From: a virus
DNA length: 39,804 nt
Reading direction: 5' to 3' (one strand)
IMG/VR virus record: IMGVR_UViG_3300005095_000026
Location: 1 to 39,804 of that record
Position numbers and translations under genes: made by a program. Shown piece by piece: positions 29,101-37,259 of this stretch. Position 1 is the first letter of the stretch; the number at the start of each line of letters is the position of its first letter. Below the pieces are notes generated by a model. That model ran no database searches. It was not told where the DNA came from and saw only the letters and a list, made by a program, of their open reading frames with translations.

Positions 29101-31665
29101 GCCGAACCCTATCCCACTCTTTTCTAATGTCTTTGTAGTCGTTCCAAATAAAGAGTCCAAAAAACCATCAACAAATCCACTTAAACCACCTTTTATACCA
29201 CCTGCGTCATAAGATATAAGTTCGCCATCTTTAAAGATATCATGCGAGGTTGATTGATTTAAGTCGAAGTTTGCTCCTGTATAGTCAAAACCGACAGATG
29301 TTGATATAGCAACTGCAACTGCACCAAACTGACTTTCCATGTTTTCTAAAGAGCGTGTCATCTTTTGAAAATACGGAAGCTCATTGTTTACAGTGCTGTC
29401 GAGCATAGATAAAGAGTCTGCTATACCAGTATTGTCTGCATCAATATTTACATCCATTTGTTGAAAATCATTTCTAGTCTCAGTGTTCATAGCTGAGTAG
29501 ATATCTGCCGCGAGAGAGAGCATAGGATATTCTGTTCTTATAGCCCCTCCAATGTTGTCATCAAACTGTTTGCGAGAAGCTTCGCGAAGTGTTATGTCGC
29601 CTTCACCGTTAATGTAGTCGCTTAAAGCCCCTCTGATAGCCTGTCCAAAAACATTGCCGAACTTAGACCCCATAGATTCGTAACTCTTTTCAGCTTCTTT
29701 CCCAACAATAGAGTCCTGAAAAGAACTTCCGAAGCTCTTACCAGCTTGTTCTGCATACTTTTGTGACTGCTGTGGGGTTATATACGCACCTTGTTTGCCA
29801 CAATTTCCACCGACACAGCCACCACCAGAGTTCCCTATGCCTCCGCTTAAAAAATCTGCTTTAGCTTTTGCATTTTTCTCTAATGATTTTCCGTAATTTT
29901 TCCAAACACTCTCTTGTGTCTTTTTCTCTTTTTCTGCATACTGCTCATTTATCTTTGCAAGTTCAGCGTTGTACCAGGTCGCCACCTGCAGTTTATCTTG
30001 GTTATGTGCTATATACTCGTCTCTTTGCTTGTCAAGAGACCTGATAGCATACTCTTGTTGTGTTAGAGTCGCTTGGTTGAAATCGTTTGTAAATCTTTCG
30101 TTCCATCTCTCTTGCTCGTTAAAAGTTTTTGTTGCAGCTTTTGCGGCTTTGTTGTGTTCTTTTGTTAAAGTTTTTAGAAGATCTATATCTTTTTTGAGCG
30201 GTGTACCCCAAATGCTTTCTTTATTTTTTGGTTTTTCAGGCATCTTGAGATCAAGGATCCCTTTTGCGGTCTTTTGAGCATAGTTTGTAGATATAGCGAC
30301 TGCTTTCATTTTTGCGTCTATTTCGTCAAGAGAGTGTATATTCTTGCCAAGGGATGAAAACTCTTTTGATAAATCTCCGACTTTGATTTTCGCTTGTAGC
30401 ATTGCGATAGAGGATTTATTTCCAAAAGAAGTAGCCTTTGCTGCCAACTCTTTATAGTTGCCTCCGATTTTACCAAAAGAGACAGTATTTGCCAACTCTG
30501 CCAAAGCAGCTGCTGCTTGATATGCTTTTTGTTGTAGAGCTGCGATAGCAGACAAGGCGTAGCCTGTTATGGTTGCAGAGAACATCTGAATACCTACACT
30601 CGCCATCTGCACCATCGTTGCAAAATTCTCCATCGCCATTGATACACCCTGCATCAGTCCTGTTAGATGTGCCGTAAGTGAGATGGAGTTATCACTCTCT
30701 TGATTAAAGCCCTGAAAAGGTGGTATAAGAGCAGAAACAACTGTTGATCCAAGAGTCCAAAGGCTCTCTCCTAGCGTGAAAGCGGCTGTACCGACACTTT
30801 TCATCACCTCCCAGACATTTGGAAAAACTGCATAAGCCGCCTCTAAGAAAGATTTTAGACTATGAACCCATGAGTTACTATCTTTTTGCAGCTCTTCGGT
30901 GTAGTTTATGACGAGATTGGCAGCATCATTATAAACCGCTGTCGAAAACTCAAGCCATCCTGATTCGGCAACTGCTACATTTGTGTAGCCTTGTTGAACC
31001 TGATCCAGTCTCGCCTGTGCATCATTGTAAGCTGCTGAAACCTGTGCAAAATGCTCATTTATCGCTATCCCTGCTCTTTGTGCTTCATCCCCGTAAGCCT
31101 GTAAGGCATCTGCTCCAAGATTTGCCATTCTTACCACATCAGAAGCTGATTTGCTAAATAGATCTTGAGCTATCGCTGTTTTTTGTATGCCGTCTGGCAT
31201 CTCGTCAAGTTTTTGCAACAACACATTCATCGCTTTTTCGGTCGTATCCATCTGTGTTCTTGCAAACTCTTGAGTTATACCTAGCTCTTCAAAAGCTTTT
31301 TTAGCAGCTCCAGATCCATCTCTTTGAAAGTTGTTTAGTCTTCTAGTAAGTGCTCCTAGCCCTGCATGAAGCTTAGAAGTAGAAACATCGGCAAAACCTG
31401 CCGCATATTCCCATTTTGAGAGAGCTTCGGTTGAGAGAGAGTATTTTTCGGCAGTTTTACCGATCTCGTCTGCTGCTTTGGCTGCTTCATCTGCCATTTC
31501 TGCGAGTTGCGATGCTCCTCTTATGGTGGCATACGCAGCTCCAACAGATGCGATCGCACCTTTTACGGAGAAAAGAGTGTTTTTCATGGTCTTGAGTTTT
31601 GATGTAAGATTATCGACATTTCTGTCGGTTGCATTTACATCTATGGTTACAGAAATCTTTTTCAA
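26173..31665 (-). CDS. Tail tape measure protein
   Basis: At 1830 residues this is the largest gene. Long helical stretches, hydrophobic segments (about 290-400) and low-complexity repeats are typical. Tape measure length sets tail length, at about 0.15 nm per residue in known siphophages, so a tail near 270 nm would be expected. A GGGCVGGNCGKQG cluster (about 615-628) is unusual. Starts at ATG 31665, overlapping the chaperone stop. Confidence 0.93.
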   Translation of the reverse strand: MKKISVTIDVNATDRNVDNLTSKLKTMKNTLFSVKGAIASVGAAYATIRGASQLAEMADEAAKAADEIGKTAEKYSLSTEALSKWEYAAGFADVSTSKLHAGLGALTRRLNNFQRDGSGAAKKAFEELGITQEFARTQMDTTEKAMNVLLQKLDEMPDGIQKTAIAQDLFSKSASDVVRMANLGADALQAYGDEAQRAGIAINEHFAQVSAAYNDAQARLDQVQQGYTNVAVAESGWLEFSTAVYNDAANLVINYTEELQKDSNSWVHSLKSFLEAAYAVFPNVWEVMKSVGTAAFTLGESLWTLGSTVVSALIPPFQGFNQESDNSISLTAHLTGLMQGVSMAMENFATMVQMASVGIQMFSATITGYALSAIAALQQKAYQAAAALAELANTVSFGKIGGNYKELAAKATSFGNKSSIAMLQAKIKVGDLSKEFSSLGKNIHSLDEIDAKMKAVAISTNYAQKTAKGILDLKMPEKPKNKESIWGTPLKKDIDLLKTLTKEHNKAAKAATKTFNEQERWNERFTNDFNQATLTQQEYAIRSLDKQRDEYIAHNQDKLQVATWYNAELAKINEQYAEKEKKTQESVWKNYGKSLEKNAKAKADFLSGGIGNSGGGCVGGNCGKQGAYITPQQSQKYAEQAGKSFGSSFQDSIVGKEAEKSYESMGSKFGNVFGQAIRGALSDYINGEGDITLREASRKQFDDNIGGAIRTEYPMLSLAADIYSAMNTETRNDFQQMDVNIDADNTGIADSLSMLDSTVNNELPYFQKMTRSLENMESQFGAVAVAISTSVGFDYTGANFDLNQSTSHDIFKDGELISYDAGGIKGGLSGFVDGFLDSLFGTTTKTLEKSGIGFGKQSAEDFMNGIVDGYQYQDIKIKKSSVFGLVKSTGYQTVKEDLDSDIEQKFADAIRTGYEVVSDSMESLGVNERDISDLQFDEVKLDFKDKSQDEINDLVTGAMTARLDDLTLAMFGGELKEYQSTGEDYTETILRISTGYQDAKYSLDRLGIATVNYTEVANKSAKDFGGEVAKSSIVLKEHDSGIGKYIETLEASTDAVVTAYTELHNLQTALQKTSSFAEFDAKMIEGAGSREALISGQSSLLENFYTLQEQNSIKQAQMNEELSTMGLILPATKDEWRELLESVTDPELYGRLISMSSDVEDAFKSMEDASADVVEQIMKQIEVQEDLLEAQKELDDLKNSMQEEYNDILEDTAKTLRDLARSSNSVKDSIYTTGLDDDESIHYYLDQLNSKEQEFASFFDSNGALLPDKYDEMQSVYAEINSISSSLTNSLEDYDRSDYLKENIYDLLSVNQAIVDSNAKVMEVQIAGGTLDGVLGGLSINEFSTLVGLSEEQKAQLITVASQTVGLAQEATLTTRYAGQAISVDQSNFVAPYSTVGVSNMIPSVETGLMKDNTFEAAPTTVSVGNITAAQTDVSTLMKDGTFVAPYDTVTANNPYFAGMAKDNTVNSLYKGADIAITNPALLGSVKLSDLLGSSSSGLTGILNLTDEQKQKIAALEAKAAEESSAQTYYNKASTYFDAVLADIARKAEADTRNLSAASFGATSTLGTQEDIDFQTVLGNAGLTFDATQRANLYDEMKGFATQTDDLSYLKTLLGYNDATGTVSNIDELTAIKALQPYLPNDATSAYGNLKSINDSIKNEISTHLNSVNRAVEGEYDFGNGLEFFTGTQNSNYNQQLDAVADYLGVNIWYRDDGDGYYYRYLDGHADFTNIQSILQQKLNDLPQFKSGGFTGYGNPNDIAGITHKQEFVVPHKGALVLNKTGENKELKEIKEVLKETKKELEIMRSLLFKANQLQTKTRKVEIVEEEYIA

Positions 31666-31964
31666 CTACTCTTCTCCTTTTTAATATTATTTGCCCACGC
31701 AGTCGCCAGATCTGCAACAAGTGGTACAAATATACTTTTTCTGTATCCATGCCATTTGCACAGATCTTTTGTTGCTTCCCAATTTTTACCTCTTACTTGA
31801 CCATTATCAAAAAAATCATTTGGGATAGATAGGAAAAATATCCCAAAAGTAAAAAGCTCTTGACTTATATCTTTTAAAAAAACCACTTCGCTGAAAGTTT
31901 CAGCTTTTAGTTTTTTTATCTCTTCTAAAAAAGCTTCGTTTGTTAGCTTTTTTTGCTTTTTCAA
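31662..31964 (-). CDS. Tail assembly chaperone, frameshifted part (gpT-like)
   Basis: The listed 100-residue frame begins at a weak TTG, but the same frame is open back to the slippery site at 32042-32048, encoding EGKLELLRRWVAQQAKNNGE and onward. It is therefore best seen as the T extension of the preceding G-like gene, giving a 305-residue G-T fusion by a -1 shift. Such fusions wrap the tape measure during assembly. Confidence 0.8.
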   Translation of the reverse strand: MKKQKKLTNEAFLEEIKKLKAETFSEVVFLKDISQELFTFGIFFLSIPNDFFDNGQVRGKNWEATKDLCKWHGYRKSIFVPLVADLATAWANNIKKEKSS

Positions 31965-31987
31965 CTGTTTAAACTGCCTGTAAGCTT

Positions 31988-32578
31988 CTAACTCTCCGTT
32001 GTTTTTTGCTTGTTGAGCGACCCATCTTCTGAGTAGCTCAAGTTTCCCTCATCTTCTTTTTGCCATATTTTTATGATATTGTCATGCACTCCTCTCCAGC
32101 CAATCTCATCTGCAAATGCTTCAGCATCTTTATAGCTCTCTTCTTTTAGATAGACTTTTGAGTAGATCTCAAATATTTTTTCACTGTTTTCTATATCTTT
32201 TTCGACATCTATTTTAGGAACTGTCTTTTTTATCTCCTCTTTTTGACTAATAAGATCATCAAGCTTTACGACCGCATCATCAAAATCTTCATATACTTTT
32301 ATGAGCTTTTCTTCATGCTTGTCTGGGCTTTTCTCTAAAAGTTTTAATCTTTTTTCTAGTTTTTCGATCCTTTGTGTAGTTAATAGTATCTCGTCTTCGA
32401 CAGCTGCTAACCGTTTTTTTTCGGCAGTTGGTTCTATTATGAACTTTTTAGCTGCTTTTTGTGCTTGTTTTCTGCTTTTTTTGTCTCCTCTTGTGAGTTT
32501 TAAGGTATAGGTTTTTTCACCGCTTTTAAACGGTACCTCCAACTCACTTGTTAAGTCTTGTATCTTTGCTTTTTTCAT
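31988..32578 (-). CDS. Tail assembly chaperone (gpG-like)
   Basis: The 196-residue charged protein has a central coiled coil (about 60-125) and lies between tail tube and tape measure, the G position. ATG 32578 has GGAG upstream, in an 18-bp unit that is tandemly duplicated (GGAGAAAA occurs twice). The zero-frame end after EDEG is short and unrelated to the conserved-looking -1 continuation. Confidence 0.8.
   Translation of the reverse strand: MKKAKIQDLTSELEVPFKSGEKTYTLKLTRGDKKSRKQAQKAAKKFIIEPTAEKKRLAAVEDEILLTTQRIEKLEKRLKLLEKSPDKHEEKLIKVYEDFDDAVVKLDDLISQKEEIKKTVPKIDVEKDIENSEKIFEIYSKVYLKEESYKDAEAFADEIGWRGVHDNIIKIWQKEDEGNLSYSEDGSLNKQKTTES
32042..32048 (-). promoter_or_regulatory. Programmed -1 frameshift heptamer GGGAAAC
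   Basis: The codons GAG GGA AAC contain the canonical slippery heptamer G-GGA-AAC in frame. The -1 frame opens just upstream of it (after a TGA) and stays open to 31662. Confidence 0.8.
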
Positions 32579-32645
32579 GTTTTCTCCATTTTTTTAGTTT
32601 TCTCCATTTTTTGGCGGTGGGAAATGGAGACTCAAAACCCACCTT

Positions 32646-33578
32646 TTATTTGTAAGTGATCGTATAAGGGACACCGTTTTCATCATTTTTTAGGTCATAC
32701 GGTCTTGTCTCTGTCAAATCTCCATCATTTTCACCCTCTTCAACTGGTTTTGGGATAGCATTTGTGGATTTTATCTCCAAAATCTCTCCAGCTCCATTTG
32801 AGCAGGTAATAGTTACACTTTTGGATGCTTGATTTAAAAAGTCAACAAATGCACCAGGATCATTTAGAGCTTTTAGTGCTGTAAGATTTAAAGATGGAGA
32901 CAGGTCAGTTCGTTTGATCTTCTTGCAACCTGCATAATAACCCTGTTTTATTTCGGCATTTTGTGACAATTCAAACGAACTTAGACATATCTCTGTGCCA
33001 GAAACCGTAACAGCTGTTACAAAATCTACTGTAAACTCAGCAAGGCTCTCTATTACGCTGTCTGCCAAGTTTTCTGTGCTTTTTTGCAGGTCTCCATATC
33101 CTTTTAACTCAAATTTCGCAACAAGAGCTTCTCCGACAGAGCCGCTTAAAGTCATGTTTGCTATAAGCCCTGTATAAGTCGATTTTTGAGAGCCACCTTT
33201 GTAAACTATCGCAGTCGATCCGTCAATCGGATCAAAATGAGGTGTATAAGTAACGCTGTTTCCAGCATCTATCGTCTCTGTATGTCCACTTGCCTTATAG
33301 AAATCAGCAATCTTGGGAGGAGTCCCTTTTGCACCAGTTCCCTCAACAGACATCTCTGCTGTATAATCAACTGTAATATTGTTCTTATCATAGCTTGTCT
33401 TTTTACTGTTCATCATACCAGAACCGACACGATCCTGCTCTCTTGATGCGACTGTCGTTTTTATGTCGATACTTGAGCCGTTCACTAAAAAGACATCTGT
33501 TGAAGCTGGTGTGCCGTTGTATTTAAAGAGTAGCTTGTCTTTAGAGGCTTGTCCTCCATTTATGCAGCAATCAGCCAT
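32646..33578 (-). CDS. Tail tube (major tail) protein
   Basis: The 310-residue beta-rich protein lies before the tail chaperones. Segments such as DIKTTVASREQDRVGSG and LSGSVGEALVAKFELKGYGD match the strand pattern of siphophage tube proteins. The C-terminal 60 residues may be an added Ig-like surface domain. Starts at ATG 33578. Confidence 0.8.
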   Translation of the reverse strand: MADCCINGGQASKDKLLFKYNGTPASTDVFLVNGSSIDIKTTVASREQDRVGSGMMNSKKTSYDKNNITVDYTAEMSVEGTGAKGTPPKIADFYKASGHTETIDAGNSVTYTPHFDPIDGSTAIVYKGGSQKSTYTGLIANMTLSGSVGEALVAKFELKGYGDLQKSTENLADSVIESLAEFTVDFVTAVTVSGTEICLSSFELSQNAEIKQGYYAGCKKIKRTDLSPSLNLTALKALNDPGAFVDFLNQASKSVTITCSNGAGEILEIKSTNAIPKPVEEGENDGDLTETRPYDLKNDENGVPYTITYK

Positions 33579-33756
33579 TTTTCTTATCCCCTTTCTGTTT
33601 TTTATCTTCTGTTTGCGTTAAAATCTCAACTCCATCCATATTTTTTAAAGTCTCGATCTCTTCTTTATCTTCTGTCTTGTAAAAGCCGTTATTGTCAAAT
33701 CTTTTCATATTTCCATTTATATGAAAAGAGAGATTCGGCTTAGATTTAAATTGCAT
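33571..33756 (-). CDS. Small tail-region protein
   Basis: The 61-residue protein overlaps both neighbours by a few bases, starting at ATG 33756 and ending within the tube start. The C terminus is lysine-rich. Small genes of this kind between terminator and tube are common in related phages. No family recognised. Confidence 0.55.
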   Translation of the reverse strand: MQFKSKPNLSFHINGNMKRFDNNGFYKTEDKEEIETLKNMDGVEILTQTEDKKQKGDKKNG

Positions 33757-34135
33757 TTTGACACCTTTTTATCTTGAATAGTAATGTAGTGCCAAGATAT
33801 GTAAACTCAGCACCCTCTCCAACACTCTTTCCGCCAATTAGTTCTATATTTGGGTTAAATCTTAAAACTTCTGATATCACTTTTTGGCGAATAGAGCGAT
33901 AACTCTTTACATCATCTTCATGAGATATTTTTTTCGTTGTAGCATGAAGCATCACAACAAAATGAAAATCACTTTTTATAGCAGATATGCTTATCTGTGT
34001 TGAGCTAAATTCTGTCTCTCTTATATTTACACTGGGCATATCCTCATCATCAAAAGCCCAATGCCTCTCGACTTCGACTCTTTTTAGCTCTGTGACATTC
34101 TCTCTTAACACTCTTGCTAACTCAAAATAATCCAT
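33746..34135 (-). CDS. Tail terminator protein (gpU-like position)
   Basis: The 129-residue alpha/beta protein lies between head-tail connector and tube, the gpU position. It starts with a helix, then strands with a long charged segment. It would cap the tail tube and bind the head. The assignment is from order and size more than motif. Confidence 0.6.
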   Translation of the reverse strand: MDYFELARVLRENVTELKRVEVERHWAFDDEDMPSVNIRETEFSSTQISISAIKSDFHFVVMLHATTKKISHEDDVKSYRSIRQKVISEVLRFNPNIELIGGKSVGEGAEFTYLGTTLLFKIKRCQNAI

Positions 34136-34136
34136 C

Positions 34137-34430
34137 TCATCTCTTTAGTAAAATAATCTCTATATCATTTTCAGGGATCTTGTCAGCTACATAGTATTTG
34201 TCGCTACCTATTAGCACTTCATCATCATCTTTGACATTTTTTGTCAACTCTTTTTTTGCGATAAGTGCTGGAGCGATCGCTACTATCTCATCTGCTTCGA
34301 TCACCTCATACTCTTCATCAAATATCATGATGACTGGTTCATTACCGTTGATAGTGACTTCTGTTGCAAATTCATCTTTGTTGAAAAAGACCTCGTTTAA
34401 ATCTTTTTGAATCTGCTCCTTAAAATCCAC
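34137..34430 (-). CDS. Head-tail joining protein (gpFII-like)
   Basis: The 97-residue protein has the gpFII layout: N-terminal helix, FDEEYE strand, then DDEVLIGSDKYYVADKIPEND, matching the barrel pattern of connector proteins that bind the head and tail. It overlaps the preceding gene by one base. Confidence 0.65.
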   Translation of the reverse strand: MDFKEQIQKDLNEVFFNKDEFATEVTINGNEPVIMIFDEEYEVIEADEIVAIAPALIAKKELTKNVKDDDEVLIGSDKYYVADKIPENDIEIILLKR

Positions 34431-34852
34431 TACCCCAAAACCTCGTCAATCATCTTGATATTTAGTTCTCTGTCTTCTCCAAGCTCAACTTCTGCATAAT
34501 TTGCAAGATATCCAAGCTCCTCATCTGATAAAGTTGTCAGATCTTCAGTCTCAAGAAGAGTTTCAAAGCCGACTATTGCCGACTTGATCTGTCCTTTGTT
34601 TCCTTTTGCAGGAATCTTATAATGACTGCAAATCTTTTTGAGTTCATCTAGTGTTAAAGTATCAATATCACTATCAAGTAGCTCTTCGATACTTCTTTCA
34701 CTCACTTCCATCTCTATCTCTTTTAGACTTCCTGACTTAAGAAGCTCATCAGCTGTTTTTTTAGGGAAGTAATCTTTTGTATCGATTATCGTCCCTTTTA
34801 CCAGGACCCCTTTTTTTGTCCCTTCTAAAGTTACAGTTGCTATAGCATTCAT
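34430..34852 (-). CDS. Head protein with SAP/HeH-like motif (gpFI position)
   Basis: The 140-residue protein lies just after the capsid gene, where lambda has FI. Residues about 66-95 (LDELKKICSHYKIPAKGNKG) form a SAP/HeH-like helix-extended-helix that binds DNA in other proteins. It might help DNA packaging or head completion. Starts at ATG 34852. Confidence 0.6.
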   Translation of the reverse strand: MNAIATVTLEGTKKGVLVKGTIIDTKDYFPKKTADELLKSGSLKEIEMEVSERSIEELLDSDIDTLTLDELKKICSHYKIPAKGNKGQIKSAIVGFETLLETEDLTTLSDEELGYLANYAEVELGEDRELNIKMIDEVLG

Positions 34853-34854
34853 GA

Positions 34855-35889
34855 TTAGACTACTTTCCAGTATCCTGAAGCATCAACATTTCCAAACATA
34901 GGAAGCGGTCGACCTTCAAAATAAAGAATTCTTCTACTTGGATTTTTCTTTCTCTCGCTGCTTACAAAAACTTGTCCCACAAACTCACCGCCGAGATTTT
35001 CAACTATGTCAAAGTCAGCTATAGAAGCCCACACAACTTTACCACCAGCCGCAGTAGATGCTAGACTTAGTCCATCGCTTGGAAATATCGCTTTTGTGTC
35101 GCCTGTTTCAGGATCGATATAGTTGTTGTTGTATTTGTATAGATCAACTCCAGCTTCATTTAGATAGCCAAGATAAGTCACTCCGTTTGGTAAGTTTTTA
35201 GGGTCTATCTCCCCAGCCAAAATTCTTCTGTTATCTAGCTTAGATGTGAAGTTTGGATTTGCTTTCATCGCTTTCCATGCATCTGTTCCTAGAGTCGCTT
35301 CTGTAGGTCTCAAGCCAGATTTTTCATAGATAAGATCGCATTTGTCTATAATCCAAGCTTCAGGATCAGAAGCATCATCGCTAAACAGTAAAGCTCCAGT
35401 AAGCTCACCTGTTAAAAGTGGATCTCTTCCAAAGTCTATCTCGTCATCAACACCATCACCTTTACAGATAATCTTGCCAGTTGTCATAAACTCTGCACAC
35501 ATAACTTCTACTCTTCGAGCTACTGCATCTTTACCTTTTTGAAGATCTTCTAGCAGTGCTTTTTCAGCTCTATCTTCAGGTGTCTCATCTTTTGCATAAA
35601 AAGCAGATGTTGACTTTTGCAAGATATCCTCAGCAAAGCTTTCATAGATCGGTTTAACTGGAACTGGCTCATAAGCTTGTAACTTTTTGCCATCTCTTCT
35701 CATCACCTTTCCACCCATTCTTGGAGATACAAAAGGTGCAACTTGCTGAGAACCTTTTGTAATAGTTATATCAACTATACTGCTGTCACTCTCCACATCT
35801 TCGCCAAAAAAAGTATCTCTAAAATACTGAGGCACTCCATGTAAAACCGCTATCGACATTACAAGTGCTCTAATTGCAAACAAACTCAT
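34855..35889 (-). CDS. Major capsid protein (lambda gpE-like)
   Basis: The 344-residue protein matches gpE length and context (after decoration protein, before connectors) and shows the family pattern: early FFGEDVESDSS, PFVSPRMGGKVM, and the C-terminal RRILYFEGRPLPMF. HK97-type fold expected. Confidence 0.88.
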   Translation of the reverse strand: MSLFAIRALVMSIAVLHGVPQYFRDTFFGEDVESDSSIVDITITKGSQQVAPFVSPRMGGKVMRRDGKKLQAYEPVPVKPIYESFAEDILQKSTSAFYAKDETPEDRAEKALLEDLQKGKDAVARRVEVMCAEFMTTGKIICKGDGVDDEIDFGRDPLLTGELTGALLFSDDASDPEAWIIDKCDLIYEKSGLRPTEATLGTDAWKAMKANPNFTSKLDNRRILAGEIDPKNLPNGVTYLGYLNEAGVDLYKYNNNYIDPETGDTKAIFPSDGLSLASTAAGGKVVWASIADFDIVENLGGEFVGQVFVSSERKKNPSRRILYFEGRPLPMFGNVDASGYWKVV

Positions 35890-35891
35890 CT

Positions 35892-36242
35892 TTACTTACC
35901 TCTCTTTTTCAAATATATGTTTTTATCTCTCAAGACTTCTCTCACATCATCCGCAGTTAAAGTAGCACCTGTATCAAAAGTTAGCATCTCTTCATCTACA
36001 GTTCCACCTATCAAGATAGGAGCTATTTTATCTTCAGCAGTTGCGTCAATATCAGCTAAAAGAATAGCATCCGCATCAGTTGCAACATCTGCAAGTTGAA
36101 CATATTTGTCACCATCTTTTTTAAGTACAGTTCCTGCAACAAGTTTTTCGCCTGTTTTTATAGTGCCACTTTTATCTTGTCTCGCGGAACTTAACTCTAA
36201 ATTGTTCTGATCCAAAGTCTCTTCACTTATTGGCTGTGCCAT
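35892..36242 (-). CDS. Head decoration protein (lambda gpD-like)
   Basis: The 116-residue protein has the gpD pattern: acidic N terminus, GEKLVAGTVLKKDGDKY, ADAILLADID and IGGTVDEEML. It binds the expanded capsid as trimers and stabilises it. ATG 36242 adjoins the scaffold stop. Confidence 0.85.
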   Translation of the reverse strand: MAQPISEETLDQNNLELSSARQDKSGTIKTGEKLVAGTVLKKDGDKYVQLADVATDADAILLADIDATAEDKIAPILIGGTVDEEMLTFDTGATLTADDVREVLRDKNIYLKKRGK

Positions 36243-36772
36243 TATCTTCTCTCCTTTGCAAATTGTTTTGCTTTTTCAACTCTTAAAGCTAGTTTTTCAT
36301 CATCGCTTGGTGCATCTGGTGCATCTTCGTCATTTATATCTTTAAGCTGTTTGCCTAGATCTTCACCATCTTTTTCAAGATTTTGTTTCATCTTGTCTCT
36401 GTTTTGTTCGCTATACTCAAAAAGTGCAGCTTTTACATCTACAGGAGTAGATTTTTGATCATATTTAAGATCTTGTATCGCCTCCACACCGCTATAAGCT
36501 TTAGGTATAGCCAACTCAATCGCTTTTATCCTCTCATTTTCTGCCTTTGCCCCATCACTTAAGACTTCATTGTAAAGCTCTGGATGTTGCTTTTGCAACT
36601 CTTCTTTTGTCATACTTTCTCCTTCGTTTAAGTTTTTTAACTCTTCTTGAGTTCCCTCTTCGCCTGTAAAATCTTCCAAATCAGCACCGTTTGGATCTAT
36701 CCCAAACAGCTCTTCACACTTTTTACAACCCTTGTTTTCATCGGATAAACCAACTTTTGCACTTGGAAGCAC
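36242..36772 (-). CDS. Scaffold domain, separated from the protease by a 10-bp duplication
   Basis: The frame is helical and charged, as expected of a scaffold. The GTG at 36772 lies within the tandem duplication and has no ribosome site. A strong internal start, ATG 36613 after GAAGGAGA, gives a 123-residue scaffold, just as Nu3 starts inside lambda C. Removing one copy of the 10-bp repeat fuses this frame to the protease (335 residues in all), with AIPSAKVGLSDEN across the join. The product probably shapes the procapsid. Confidence 0.75.
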   Translation of the reverse strand: MLPSAKVGLSDENKGCKKCEELFGIDPNGADLEDFTGEEGTQEELKNLNEGESMTKEELQKQHPELYNEVLSDGAKAENERIKAIELAIPKAYSGVEAIQDLKYDQKSTPVDVKAALFEYSEQNRDKMKQNLEKDGEDLGKQLKDINDEDAPDAPSDDEKLALRVEKAKQFAKERR

Positions 36773-37259
36773 TTGGAATCGCTGGAATATTTACTATGGA
36801 AGCTTCGTGGATAGACCACTTTGTAGCTGTAAATTCATCTTCTTTATTTTTATGCTCAACCATAAAACCATCGACGATATCAATACCTACCGAGACACTA
36901 TTTAAGAAACCTCTCTCGATTTTTCCAAAGATGGTCATGGCAAATTCATCTTCACTATCAAAGTGTGCATCTGCTTTTAGTTTTTTATCTTCTACTCTCA
37001 CATTTTCAAGTTTCCCAATAGGTGGAGTATCTCCATGTGTTTTATGTTGATAAAAAAGTTTTAAAATATCTTTTCTTGAGAGATCAACAGCGTTTTTTTC
37101 ATGAGACAGTTTTAGTTTGTACCTGCCATTTCTCCAACTGTATCTAATAAGTTGTGTCTCGTCACTAAGTATCAAAGATACAACTTTTTTTTCACTATCA
37201 ATGGCTTTTTTGTCAACTTTTACAGCATGTTTTAACTCTACTATATGGTCTTCAGGCAT
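36738..37259 (-). CDS. Prohead protease (HK97/U35-like)
   Basis: The 173-residue protein has the family pattern: histidine in FYQHKTHGDTPPIGKL (about 65-80), serine in FLNSVSVGIDI (about 118-128), and the conserved HEASIVNIPAIP at the end of the domain. It would cleave scaffold and itself during head maturation. The frame ends soon after the domain because of the 10-bp duplication. It overlaps the portal stop by eight bases. Confidence 0.85.
   Translation of the reverse strand: MPEDHIVELKHAVKVDKKAIDSEKKVVSLILSDETQLIRYSWRNGRYKLKLSHEKNAVDLSRKDILKLFYQHKTHGDTPPIGKLENVRVEDKKLKADAHFDSEDEFAMTIFGKIERGFLNSVSVGIDIVDGFMVEHKNKEDEFTATKWSIHEASIVNIPAIPSASKCKSWFIR
36759..36778. repeat. 10-bp tandem duplication at the protease-scaffold border
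   Basis: gcacttggaa is repeated exactly twice (36759-36768, 36769-36778). One copy would leave a single open frame; two copies shift the frame and split the gene. It may be a hypermutable contingency site, a recent mutation, or normal for this lineage. Confidence 0.8.

Noticed and set aside
32002-32007. A6 run as the slip site of the tail chaperone
   Set aside because: It does not fit the heptamer pattern in the zero frame, whereas GGGAAAC at 32042-32048 does and the -1 frame is already open there.
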